Source: Bacteroidales bacterium (GTDB lineage: Bacteria; Bacteroidota; Bacteroidia; Bacteroidales; F082). From it: a stretch of DNA of 53,795 nucleotides. The notes under the pieces are model-generated. The model searched no databases. It saw only the letters and a program-made list of their open reading frames with translations, and was not told the DNA's origin. Numbering within the stretch: position 1 is the first letter of the stretch; every line of letters begins with the position of its first letter. The stretch covers positions 1 through 53,795 of the forward strand of contig JAGCPH010000031.1 in assembly GCA_017645275.1 (NCBI GenBank), read 5' to 3'. The position numbers were made by a program, and so were the translations under genes. Below are positions 32,916 to 42,400 of the stretch, one piece after another.

Positions 32916-33959
32916 ATGAAAAGACTGGTCATCTCGTTTTTGACATTGTTGTTACTACTTACATCATGTAACAGCAAGAAAAGCGATTTTGGCAAGTTTT
33001 TCATAGATAAAACACTGAGAATCAATTTAATACATACAGGCAACGACACCGAGGAGTCGTTCAAAGCAAAATACATCTACGATGACGGTCCATGGTACGG
33101 TCGCACGAGATATCTGGTCAATCCATATCATCTGGGCGATTATTACTATGAGCTGAGGGATGTTGAGAGTGACCAGGTGATTTATTCTGACGGTGTCAGC
33201 ACATATTTCAGCCAATGGCAGAAGACTTTGGAGGCTAAGATTGTCAAGAAATCGTTCAATGAGTCGATAAGGATACCTTATCCTGAAAAAGACGCACGCC
33301 TGATAATGTATCGAATTGATTCTCTTGATGTTATGCATCAAGTTTGGGAGTATGTAATTGACCGCAGAGCTAAGGTTCTGATTGAGCCGCCAATATATCA
33401 TAACAACCGCATCGTACGTTTGTTAGACAGTGGCGACCCTAAGAAAAAGGTTGACATCGTGATACTCGGCGACGGCTATGGCTATGATGAGACGCAGACT
33501 TTCGATGCTGATGCGATGCATTTCTACAAGAGCATGTTCCAGTTTGAGCCTTATAAAAGCAGAAAATCGGATTTCAACATACATGCGATACAGATTGCTA
33601 GCGAGAACGGACGGAACCCGTTTAAGACCAGTGACGGCATTTTCGGCCACGACCGTTATGTGCTGACACCTGACGAATGGCCGTTCAGGGAACTAGCCAC
33701 TCAATCGCCATATGACTATGTTGTGATTTTGGTTAACACCGACAAAAACTGTGGTGGAAGTCTGTACAACAACTATATCACCACCGCAATACATTCACAG
33801 CCAGACGATTATGTCATCAACCATGAGATGGGGCATCATATTGCAGGAGTGGCCGATGAGTATTATCTTGGCGATGACGCACAGCCTATCGACTCGGTGT
33901 TGTTCTTGCATGACTACGAAGAGATAATCAATAAAGTTTTGGATTTATACACAAAGTGA
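32916..33959 (+). CDS. M64 (IgA peptidase-like) lipoprotein, apparently C-terminally shortened
   Basis: This 347-aa protein has a lipoprotein signal (LLTSC, Cys18), the N-terminal beta domain typical of Bacteroidales M64 proteins (about 30-165), then the catalytic region with VDIVILGDGYGYDE and the zinc motif NHEMGHHIAGVADEYY near residue 305. Family members continue for about 80-100 residues beyond this motif with conserved Cys and Pro segments; here only about 30 residues follow, ending HDYEEIINKVLDLYTK. It may be inactive. The XRE gene starts one base after the stop, and the two may have been joined by a deletion. Ordinary proteins of this family are wrongly named IgA peptidases; the substrate is unknown. 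Confidence 0.78.
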   Translation: MKRLVISFLTLLLLLTSCNSKKSDFGKFFIDKTLRINLIHTGNDTEESFKAKYIYDDGPWYGRTRYLVNPYHLGDYYYELRDVESDQVIYSDGVSTYFSQWQKTLEAKIVKKSFNESIRIPYPEKDARLIMYRIDSLDVMHQVWEYVIDRRAKVLIEPPIYHNNRIVRLLDSGDPKKKVDIVILGDGYGYDETQTFDADAMHFYKSMFQFEPYKSRKSDFNIHAIQIASENGRNPFKTSDGIFGHDRYVLTPDEWPFRELATQSPYDYVVILVNTDKNCGGSLYNNYITTAIHSQPDDYVINHEMGHHIAGVADEYYLGDDAQPIDSVLFLHDYEEIINKVLDLYTK

Positions 33960-33960
33960 T

Positions 33961-34323
33961 ATGTTGAGAGAGACCATTAAAAAAGCCCGAATGTACGCCT
34001 GTTTGACGCAGGAAGAGATGGCTAATCTTCTTAATATATCCAAGACCAAATATCTCCGTAAGGAAAATGGGAGAGCGAAATTCCATCGTGACGAAGTGAT
34101 AAAAATCGCGAGGATTCTCAAACGTAATGAGAACCTGTTCCTCACCTATTGGATGGCCGACAATATCTACGAATACATGCGACAAGACAAAGCGCTTGTT
34201 AAGGACGCGCTCGACCTGCTAGAAGAGCATCTCGACGATTATGAGAATTGTGTGATAATGCCAAATAAATCAAACAGTTACAGCAGTAACAACGAGCGCA
34301 TCATACATAGAGTTTATAAATAA
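33961..34323 (+). CDS. XRE-type helix-turn-helix protein
   Basis: This 120-aa protein has a Cro/C1-type HTH at residues 5-60 (RMYACLTQEEMANLLNISKT then YLRKENGRAKFHRDEVIKIA). A helical stretch with MADNIYEYMRQDKALVKDAL and an acidic helix follow, and the C-terminal tail is polar. Its ATG lies one base after the stop of the M64-like gene, so translation is likely coupled and it would be expressed from the rho promoter. What it regulates is unknown; a coupled position suggests either autoregulation or a chance juncture after a deletion. Confidence 0.8.
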   Translation: MLRETIKKARMYACLTQEEMANLLNISKTKYLRKENGRAKFHRDEVIKIARILKRNENLFLTYWMADNIYEYMRQDKALVKDALDLLEEHLDDYENCVIMPNKSNSYSSNNERIIHRVYK

Positions 34324-34358
34324 TTTTGAAAAAGAATTTTTAAAAGAGCTATTTTTAA

Positions 34359-34366
34359 TATATTTG
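34359..34366 (+). promoter_or_regulatory. -7 element before the Na/Pi transporter
   Basis: TATATTTG, 23 bp before the ATG. The upstream box is a T-run rather than TTTG. Confidence 0.5.
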
Positions 34367-34389
34367 CAATCTAATCAGTTTATAAAATT

Positions 34390-36105
34390 ATGACTGTTTA
34401 CCTCTTTCTAAAGCTACTAGGTTGTCTCGCCCTTCTGATGTATGGTATGAAGATGATGAGCGAGAGCTTGCAGAAACTCAGCGGTGGCCATCTCCGCGCC
34501 ATCATGGGAACCATGACCAAAAACCGATTCACAGGATTACTTACAGGAGCATTTGTCACTGCGGCGGTGCAATCGTCAACGGCGACGACCGTTATGACGG
34601 TGAGTTTCGTCAATGCGGGCCTTCTGACATTGGCGCAAGCCATCTCGGTGATCATGGGTGCCAACGTGGGAACCACTGTGACGGCATGGATTATGTCGGT
34701 GTTCGGATTCCAGATCAACATGAGCAGCGTGGTGTTTCCTCTGTTTGCGTTGGCAATGCTGCTGATTTTCCAGAAGAAAGCAAGCGGCAGGTCGTTTGGC
34801 GAGTTTCTCTTTGGATTCTCGTTCATGTTCCTCGGCCTCGCCACTTTGCGTGAAAACGCCATCGAGATGGACCTTCCGAACAACCCGGGAGTTGTCAATT
34901 TCTTTGCTCAGACAGGACAATGGGGCTTTTTGACCACATTGTTATACCTTTTAGTTGGTAGCATATTGACCATGTGCGTGCAGTCATCTGCGGCAATCAT
35001 GGCTATCACCTTGATTTTGTGCTCCAGTGGCGTGCTCCCGATTTATCAGGGCATTGCGCTCGTCATGGGTGAAAATATCGGCACCACAGTGACATCAAAT
35101 ATTGCAGCACTCAACGCCTCGACAAACGCCCGAAGAGCGGCTCTGGCACACATGGTTTTCAACGTGTTCGGCGTGATTTGGGTGCTGATAGTGTTCAAAC
35201 CATTTATCAATATGGTGTGCAGCATCGTCGGCTTCGATCCCGACTTCGTCCCTGAGACAGAGGAAGACATTGCCGATGCGCAGGTGAAGGTGACATACGC
35301 TCTTTCTGCGTTCCACACAGCGTTCAACGTCTGTAACGTGTTGATTTTGATATGGTTCATCTCACCTATAGAGAAGCTGGTATGCCACATCATCAAGCAG
35401 AAAGAAGAAGACGAGGAAGGCAAGCTGAAGTTCATCTCCGGAGGCCTGCTCTCGACGGCTGAGTTGTCGGTTTATGAGGCACAGAAGGAAATCAGCCTGT
35501 TCTCACAAAGAACCAACAAGATGTTCAACTTCATCCCCACCCTGCTGTTCGACACCAAAAATGACGAGGATTTCAGCAAACTCTATGCAAGAATTGAGAA
35601 ATACGAGCAGATTTCCGACCATATGGAGATTGAGATTGCCAATTACCTCAACAAGGTTACTGAAGGCCGTTTGAGTCCTGAGACCAAGACCACGATCCGT
35701 TACATGCTCCGTGAGGTCGGCGAGCTGGAGAGTATCGGCGACAGCTGCTACAACTTGGCACGCACCATCAACCAGAAACACACGAAACACGAGCACTTCA
35801 CCGACGAGCAGAAGGTGCATATCCGCCACATGTTCGGGCTCTGCAACAAGGCTCTCGACCACATGCAGAAGGTGCTCGACGACGACCAAGGCCTTGTCGA
35901 CATCAACGAGTCGCTGAACATCGAGAATGAGATCAATAACTACCGCTCACAGCTCAAAGAGTCGAACATCAACGACATCAACGAGCACATGTACAACTAT
36001 CAGGCGGGAATCCAATACATGGACATCATCACCGAATGTGAGAAACTGGGCGACTATGTGATCAACGTGGTTGAGGCCCACGCCCACAAGAAGTTAACAG
36101 CATAA
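34390..36105 (+). CDS. Na/Pi cotransporter family protein with PhoU-like domain
   Basis: This 571-aa protein has eight or more membrane helices containing two inverted repeats of the NptA/PNaS family, each with the QSS motif: AAVQSSTATTVM (residues about 58-69) and CVQSSAAIMAIT (about 196-207), plus GANVGTT and GENIGTT. A cytoplasmic PhoU-like helical domain follows (about 355-571, YMLREVGELESIGDSCYNLA). It should import phosphate with sodium. It stands alone, and its end is followed by a terminator shared with the efflux operon. Confidence 0.92.
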   Translation: MTVYLFLKLLGCLALLMYGMKMMSESLQKLSGGHLRAIMGTMTKNRFTGLLTGAFVTAAVQSSTATTVMTVSFVNAGLLTLAQAISVIMGANVGTTVTAWIMSVFGFQINMSSVVFPLFALAMLLIFQKKASGRSFGEFLFGFSFMFLGLATLRENAIEMDLPNNPGVVNFFAQTGQWGFLTTLLYLLVGSILTMCVQSSAAIMAITLILCSSGVLPIYQGIALVMGENIGTTVTSNIAALNASTNARRAALAHMVFNVFGVIWVLIVFKPFINMVCSIVGFDPDFVPETEEDIADAQVKVTYALSAFHTAFNVCNVLILIWFISPIEKLVCHIIKQKEEDEEGKLKFISGGLLSTAELSVYEAQKEISLFSQRTNKMFNFIPTLLFDTKNDEDFSKLYARIEKYEQISDHMEIEIANYLNKVTEGRLSPETKTTIRYMLREVGELESIGDSCYNLARTINQKHTKHEHFTDEQKVHIRHMFGLCNKALDHMQKVLDDDQGLVDINESLNIENEINNYRSQLKESNINDINEHMYNYQAGIQYMDIITECEKLGDYVINVVEAHAHKKLTA

Positions 36106-36116
36106 TCACAACCAAC

Positions 36117-36160
36117 AAAAAAATAAGAGGCCGATTGTTTATAACCGACCTCTTATTTTG
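36117..36160. terminator. bidirectional terminator between the Na/Pi transporter and the efflux operon
   Basis: AAAATAAGAGG and CCTCTTATTTT pair perfectly, with a few more inner pairs (CG, TT/AA). A- and T-runs on both sides make it work both ways. Confidence 0.85.
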
Positions 36161-36170
36161 TTTTGGAATA

Positions 36171-37589
36171 TTATTCCTCTGTGGCATCTTGTCCCATAGT
36201 GATGAACACCTTGCCGACGCCTCTTTGTTCGACGCGGCATGGCTCGCTGGTGATCTCGGTGATGTAACTTGCAAGGCCTTCACCGAAGTCTCTTGCATAC
36301 TGGGCGACCATTGTGGTCTTACCTGTTCTCTTGTTCTTTTTCTCTTTGTACAACGGGATGTGAACCTGTGAGAACTTGAGTTTGTTGGCAGATGCCTGAT
36401 CTGTCGAGAAGCCTGTGCCTTCTACCACTTCCGACTCTATGTAGTCGTTGATGAGCAGCGAGAGTTTATCGCCATCGAATACAGTGTTGAAGCTGGTGCT
36501 GCATGACTGGAATCTGTCGCATATCACCACAATCTCACGACCTTCGCGTGCCATGACAGCAAATTTCTCGTTTATCTGGCTGAGGAAGCTGTCCTGGATG
36601 TTCTGGATAGCCTCTTTCAGCTGGTTCACCATCTGAGCATCGCCGTAGACTGCTGTTCCGCGTGCCACGTTGGAGAACAGCGATTTGTTGGTGGCGGCAT
36701 CGTACACTCCGATGTTGAATTCCACAAACTGTTTGCCGGCCTCGTCTTTCACACGGTAGTCGAACTCGATACGCATGTCGGCATTCACTGTCGACGAAAG
36801 AAGGTCTTTCATCGAAGCGGCTTTCTCGTTGCCGTATTCCTCAGCAGCGTCGTACATCTTAGAGTTCTTGAATTCGTTGAGTTCCTGACGCAAGTTGTTG
36901 ATGTCGTAACCAGCCTTGCTCATGAAGCCTTCAAAAGCTGCAATCATGTCGCGCAAGTTGTCGTCTGAAAGTGCCAAATCGTAGTCGATATTGCCGTTTT
37001 TGTCGACGTAACCCTCGTTTTTGCACCAGTCGTCGGATGGGAAGATTATCATCTTCGGCTTTGCAATGCCTTGAAAATCAGCGGCGAAACCTTTGATGAT
37101 GTTATGGTCTACGAGATATTTCTTAAGGTCGTCGTAGCTCACCTGGACCTTGAGTCCTACCTGATAGTAGCCTTTGCCAAGGTCAACCACGTCTTTGCTT
37201 TCTGGTTTCAAAGTGCTGCGGTTGGCAATGAAGTTGAGGTACATTCCGCTTGGAGCGAAGAACTCGTCGAAGAATGCCTCGTCCTGCGGTTTCGGTTCAG
37301 GCTGTCCGTACAATGACGGGATGCTCTCAGCGCCTGATGTGCCTGGGATTGTCTTGAAGATACATGCATGGATGGCGTTGATCTGTGCTCTGATGACTGC
37401 ACCATCAACTTTTTTGCCAGTACCTGTCACAAAGAAATACTTCGTTCCTGTAGTACCCACTGCAATCACATGTGCGTCATAGTTTTGCGGATTCGCGAAT
37501 ATCTCCGCGCGCTCTCTTCTTTGCGCAAAGCCGTCAAACGACAACAAAGCGAAAAGTGCTACAAATAATAATGAAATGATTCTTTTCAT
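36171..37589 (-). CDS. DUF6175-like secreted protein
   Basis: This 472-aa protein has a signal peptide (cleavage at GFAQRR, residue about 22) and then a mixed alpha/beta sequence without membrane segments, so it is probably periplasmic. The early VIAVGTTGTKYFFVTG and ARQINAIHAC-like region (as AQINAIHACIFKTIPGT) and the middle EFNIGVYDAATNKSLFSN match what I recall of DUF6175. It is the last gene of the efflux operon, 32 bp after the outer-membrane protein. Its link to efflux is by position only. Confidence 0.7.
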   Translation of the reverse strand: MKRIISLLFVALFALLSFDGFAQRRERAEIFANPQNYDAHVIAVGTTGTKYFFVTGTGKKVDGAVIRAQINAIHACIFKTIPGTSGAESIPSLYGQPEPKPQDEAFFDEFFAPSGMYLNFIANRSTLKPESKDVVDLGKGYYQVGLKVQVSYDDLKKYLVDHNIIKGFAADFQGIAKPKMIIFPSDDWCKNEGYVDKNGNIDYDLALSDDNLRDMIAAFEGFMSKAGYDINNLRQELNEFKNSKMYDAAEEYGNEKAASMKDLLSSTVNADMRIEFDYRVKDEAGKQFVEFNIGVYDAATNKSLFSNVARGTAVYGDAQMVNQLKEAIQNIQDSFLSQINEKFAVMAREGREIVVICDRFQSCSTSFNTVFDGDKLSLLINDYIESEVVEGTGFSTDQASANKLKFSQVHIPLYKEKKNKRTGKTTMVAQYARDFGEGLASYITEITSEPCRVEQRGVGKVFITMGQDATEE

Positions 37590-37621
37590 ATTTTAAAATT
37601 TTAAATAATTATTCAAAAAAA

Positions 37622-39421
37622 CTAAAGAATAAGTCTCAAGCCGCCGCCTACGCCAAGTCCGTTGGAATGGCCATAGCTACAGTCTTTGAAATAATTGTTC
37701 ATGATGTTATACTTGTCACCACCTGTCAAAAGTATCGAATAGTTCGCCTGTACAAAGAGCTGTACTGGATATACCACGTTGATTGTCAGGCGGATACCTG
37801 GGTCGAGATAATAAGCGGTCGACGATTTTTTAAGATCTTTCTCGTTCTTGATGGTGTAGTTTTCAATGGCTGCCATCGACTTCAATGCTGTCTCATCCAA
37901 CTCAATGGTAGTGCTGGCGCTGACCATGTCTATTCCGCCTCTCAGGAATGGCTGGATCTCGGCAAACTGCTTGATTTTTATGCCAAACATATAACCGATA
38001 TGAACATTAATATATGAAGCGCCGTTTTTGAATACGAATTGACCGTCTTGATCAATTACAATGCCATACGTTCCAAACTCTTTTTGACCTTTGTAGAGGT
38101 TGTCGCCGTTTAACTTGTCGAAGCCGGCACCAATCATGATATAATGGCTGAAGCCGCGTTTTTGGATATAAGCAAGATAATCAAGGCCGACATCAATCAT
38201 TGAAAAAGAGCCAAAAGTACGGGTTTTTGTCGGTGCCAGATTACTTCCATTGTAATTGTAGTTGACGCTTATACCCAAGCCGAGGTCGTTTCTCTGTTTA
38301 AGGATCTCCGTGCCGTTAAGTGATGCAGTGCCTGAGATCCTATAGAAATAGGTTGAGTCGGCTTTTCCGTCAGCCACTCTCCTATTGTCGGCTATCACGG
38401 TGGCACGCAAATAACCTTTGCGTTTGAACTCCAAACGGTCGTTGCTTCTGTTGTACACCTGGCCATAGATGCCATAACGCTGACCGTTGCGGACGCCTTC
38501 TTTCATTCCAATTTTTGCTGTGATAAACGGTTCTATCGTCTCGCAGTCGATGGTCACCTGCCATGCTGGAATCTGGTCTTCGAGTTTTGATATCAGCTGA
38601 TCTTTAGCATTAGCGACAACATAGTTAATATCCTTGCCGCTTGAATGTACTCCGACTGATGCCACAAGTTTCATATTGACTTGCAGCTCATTGAAAGCTC
38701 TTCTCTTGGCATCTTTAATCGAAGCGCTGTCGTGTTCGTAGATCCACATATTGTTGAGGACATCAGCGATCACCTCTTTTGCATTGGCGATATTGAACAC
38801 CATAGCTCCGACGTCGCCTTTCCATGTAACGATGGTGTATTCTTTACCATTTTTGTCTTTAGCTTTTCTCTCAACTCTTATAGGATTCTTCATGTCGAAG
38901 ACGATGATATAGCTGTTTTCTATGAGTTTTTCACCATTCTGACCCATTGAGTTGACCTGTGTGGCCTGTGATTCGATATAATCCTTGTCATCAGCATTCC
39001 ACTGTCCTCGTGCTTCGATGAGCTCACGGCTGAAACAGCCTTGTGAGTCAGGGCTCAAGATATAATTGAGGATTTCCTTACCCACATTGTTTCTGTTAAG
39101 CTCTGCCGCCACAGCATATACTGTAGCTTCATCAGGAGTATAGCCCCAACCCGATGCAGTGCCTTCCGGAAGTGTACGATTTTGTCGCACCGTAATTGTT
39201 TTCGTCGAAATGTCATTGACATCGAATTTGCTGCCATAGCTGAAACCACTGACGGTACTGTACACAGTATTATCATACTGGTCGTTGTATTTTGTAACGA
39301 TGACAGAGATACTGTTACGGTCGTAGGACACGAACTCCTCTGTCGATTCGACGATTCTCTGTGCGAAGGCAGGCAACGCCATCGTTACAACAAATGCCAA
39401 TAATAAAAGTTTTCTTTTCAT
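37622..39421 (-). CDS. large exported protein with C-terminal outer-membrane barrel
   Basis: This 599-aa protein has a signal peptide (cleavage at AFAQRI, residue about 21). Residues 25-330 are mixed and polar, with a helical stretch KDAKRRAFNELQVNMKLVAS. Residues about 400-599 read as a barrel of 8 or more strands (IDVGLDYLAYIQ, GFSHYIMIGAGF, ASYINVHIGYMFG, RLTINVVYPVQLFVQANYS) ending GLGVGGGLRLIL. I do not recognise a named family. It lies 11 bp after the RND-TolC gene in the same operon, so it may assist the pump or sense its cargo. Confidence is high that it is real, low on role. Confidence 0.75.
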   Translation of the reverse strand: MKRKLLLLAFVVTMALPAFAQRIVESTEEFVSYDRNSISVIVTKYNDQYDNTVYSTVSGFSYGSKFDVNDISTKTITVRQNRTLPEGTASGWGYTPDEATVYAVAAELNRNNVGKEILNYILSPDSQGCFSRELIEARGQWNADDKDYIESQATQVNSMGQNGEKLIENSYIIVFDMKNPIRVERKAKDKNGKEYTIVTWKGDVGAMVFNIANAKEVIADVLNNMWIYEHDSASIKDAKRRAFNELQVNMKLVASVGVHSSGKDINYVVANAKDQLISKLEDQIPAWQVTIDCETIEPFITAKIGMKEGVRNGQRYGIYGQVYNRSNDRLEFKRKGYLRATVIADNRRVADGKADSTYFYRISGTASLNGTEILKQRNDLGLGISVNYNYNGSNLAPTKTRTFGSFSMIDVGLDYLAYIQKRGFSHYIMIGAGFDKLNGDNLYKGQKEFGTYGIVIDQDGQFVFKNGASYINVHIGYMFGIKIKQFAEIQPFLRGGIDMVSASTTIELDETALKSMAAIENYTIKNEKDLKKSSTAYYLDPGIRLTINVVYPVQLFVQANYSILLTGGDKYNIMNNYFKDCSYGHSNGLGVGGGLRLIL

Positions 39422-39432
39422 AATATGTAATT

Positions 39433-42400
39433 TTATTTTCCTGTCAAATCATGATACCTTCTTCTTGCCGTCACGTAGGAGATCTCACGGTCGGTGATGG
39501 CGTTCTGGGCCTGAAGCAGCAATGCGTTAGCCTCCAAAACATCAGTTATCGTGTTCATTCCGGCACGATAGTTAACCTCTGCGATATGGTAGTTTTCCTG
39601 CGCCATGTTGAGTGATGCCTTGTCAGATTCAAGCAATGCCTCAGCCTCAATCATCTGGTTATAAGCCTGTTTCTCCTGCAGCGACATCTTCTCGGTCAAA
39701 TCCTGCTGCATGATCTCATATTCCTCAATCTTCAAGTTATGTTCCTTGATTTTGTGCGATGTCTCCCACCACTGCGTGATAGGCACCGACACCTTTGCGA
39801 AGAATATGCCGTTACCCTTGTAGAAACGCTGAATCATGTTGCCGTATGTAAGCATTGCGCCGACGCCGATCTCAGGAAGGGCCTCGCCTCTTGCCAGCCT
39901 CTTATAATACATCTCCGCATCAATCTGAAGCTGAAGAAGTTGTATCTCCGGACGGATGAAGTCATTTTGTTCAACAAACATATCAGTTTTTTGGAGGTCA
40001 TTGTCAAGATTCAGGCCGTCTTCAGGATAATCGATGCCGATCTCCTGACACAACAGCTGTGATGCGAGAGCGATGCCGTTGCTCAGCTGTAACTGCATAG
40101 CTTTCAACTCGTTACGTTTCAAAGCAACACGCAGCTGGTCGTTTTTGGTCACGAGACCTGCTCTCAGAGCCACGTCAACAGTGTGGTCGAGCGAGTCAAT
40201 CAGTGTGAGTGCGGTCTCCAGAGTCTCGACCTTAGCCTGCAGTCCGAGCACGAGATAATATGTCGACTCTATGCTTTCCAGCACGTCGCGTTCTGTCACC
40301 TCGGCTTGCAGCTCAGCCGCCTCAATGCCCAGCTTCGCTAGCCTGTTGCCGTTGACGATACGTCCGCCAGCATAGATGGGCTGTATCAAGGTACCGTTCA
40401 CTCCCTGGCCTTTCTTCATAAAGGCAATCTCAGATGGAATCGGGACACCCACACTCTGCAAATCCTCGATTATCGCCTTCAGAATCTGACCGAACTCATC
40501 GGTACTGAACTCGTTGACACCGTACTGGATAAGCGGATTGATGGCATAATAGCCAAGGTAGTTTGCCGTAATCTGCGGGAAATACTTCGTAAACACCTGT
40601 TTCTTGACCTGTTGCGCCTGCTCAATCTTCAGTTTGCTGGTCTTAAACTGTGCGTTGTTTTCTCTCGCCAAAGCGAAACATGAATCAAGTGTCAGCACAT
40701 CAGTGTTTTGTGCGCTCAAGCCGAATGTCATCACCGCGAAAAGCGCTATCAGCGTAGCTTTTTTCATATTTCTTCTCATGTTGCGTCTGTCGCGTCTATC
40801 AAGGTTTTTCAAGAATCTCAAGTTGAGTCTATGCCAGAATTTCTTATCGCTTTCGCCGGCATCGAAGGCAAGGCAGTAAGCCACAGGAAGCACTGTCACC
40901 ACAAGCGGGAACGTAAGGATGGTGCCGAAGCAGATCACCACGCCCATAGGCTCCCAGAGCAAGGTCTTAGCCATAATCATCGGGATGACGCCGAGAGCTG
41001 TCGTAGCCGAGGTGAGGAAGATAGGTCTCATACGGCGCAAACCTGCATCGTATGCCGCCTGATGTACAGGGATATGCTCTTTCTCACGCAGTTCAGCGGC
41101 ATAGTCGTACATGATAATCGCGTTACGCACTATGATGCCTATAAGTGATATGACACCCAACATAGCGGTCACCGACAAATCGAGACCGAACATCCACAAG
41201 CCCAGCATCGAGCCGAAGATGCAAAGCACCGACACCGAGAGCGAAAGGAATGAGATTCCAATCTTTTTATAATGGATAATCAACACGATGAACATCACCA
41301 CGACAGCAGCCATAATTGACATAAGGAGCGATGGCATAGTCTCTTTTGTCACAGCCATCGAACCGCCTTTTTCAATGATGATATCATCAGGAAGGTTCAG
41401 AGTTTCAATATACTTATCTATTTTGTCAAATTCTTTGAGCTGTCCAGCGCCCGGAATCACATCGGCTGCCACAGTGACACATTTCATGCCGTTGCGGTGA
41501 GGCAGGTTGTTGTGCTTGAACTGAGGAACGAGCGTGGCCACCTGACGCAGCGGCACCCATTCGCCTGGTTTTGCCGTTGGAATCAGCAAATCGCCAAGTC
41601 CTTCATAATCAATATTATGGACATCTTCAGTATAAACCGTTGTGGCAAGATTATAACTGCCATCCCATAATGCCACAATGCTGCTACCTGTCAGCGAGCC
41701 TGCCATATAAACCGACAGCACCGACTGTGTCACGCCGAGACGGGTGGCTTCTTCTATATCGAGAATAACCTGAATTACCTTTTCTGTGTCATCAAAATCG
41801 GAATGCACATAGAACAGGTTCGGGCTTCTCTTCATAAATGCCTCAATAGAATCGTTGACAACGCTAAGTTGGTCATAATCATCACCTTTGATATAATACT
41901 CCACAGGCGCATTCACGATCTGATAATCCATCTGTTTGAAACGAATCTGCGCTATCGGGAAATAATTCTCATATTTCTGCGGATATTCGTTCATCATCTC
42001 TTTTGTGGCCTTGTCCGACTTTGTTATCACGATAAACTGCGCATAGGCGTTGGTTGGAGTAGCCTCAGGGGCGTATGTCATATGGAATCGAGGTGATGCC
42101 ATACCGAGGAATGCCGTCACCGACTTCACTCGTTTGTCAGCTTTCAGAATCTTCGTCAAAGAGTCGGCTACAGCGGCAGTCTGCTCTAGCGAACTTCCGT
42201 TGGCGAGATGGATCTCAACAGCAAAGCTGTCACGCTCTGCCTTAGGCAGCATCTGGATATTGATTTTCGTCAAGAAAAACAGACCGACGACGACCGACAA
42301 CAACGCCACGACGACCGTAGTCCATTTGTGGCGGAAGCACAGGTTGAGCAGGCGTTTGTATCCGTTTTGCAGAAGGTCGAAAAACTTAGCCTGAATCTTC

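Noticed and set aside
39055-39403. Short plus-strand frames opposite the 599-aa gene
   Set aside because: They are shadows in other frames of a signal-peptide-bearing gene with a clear operon position.
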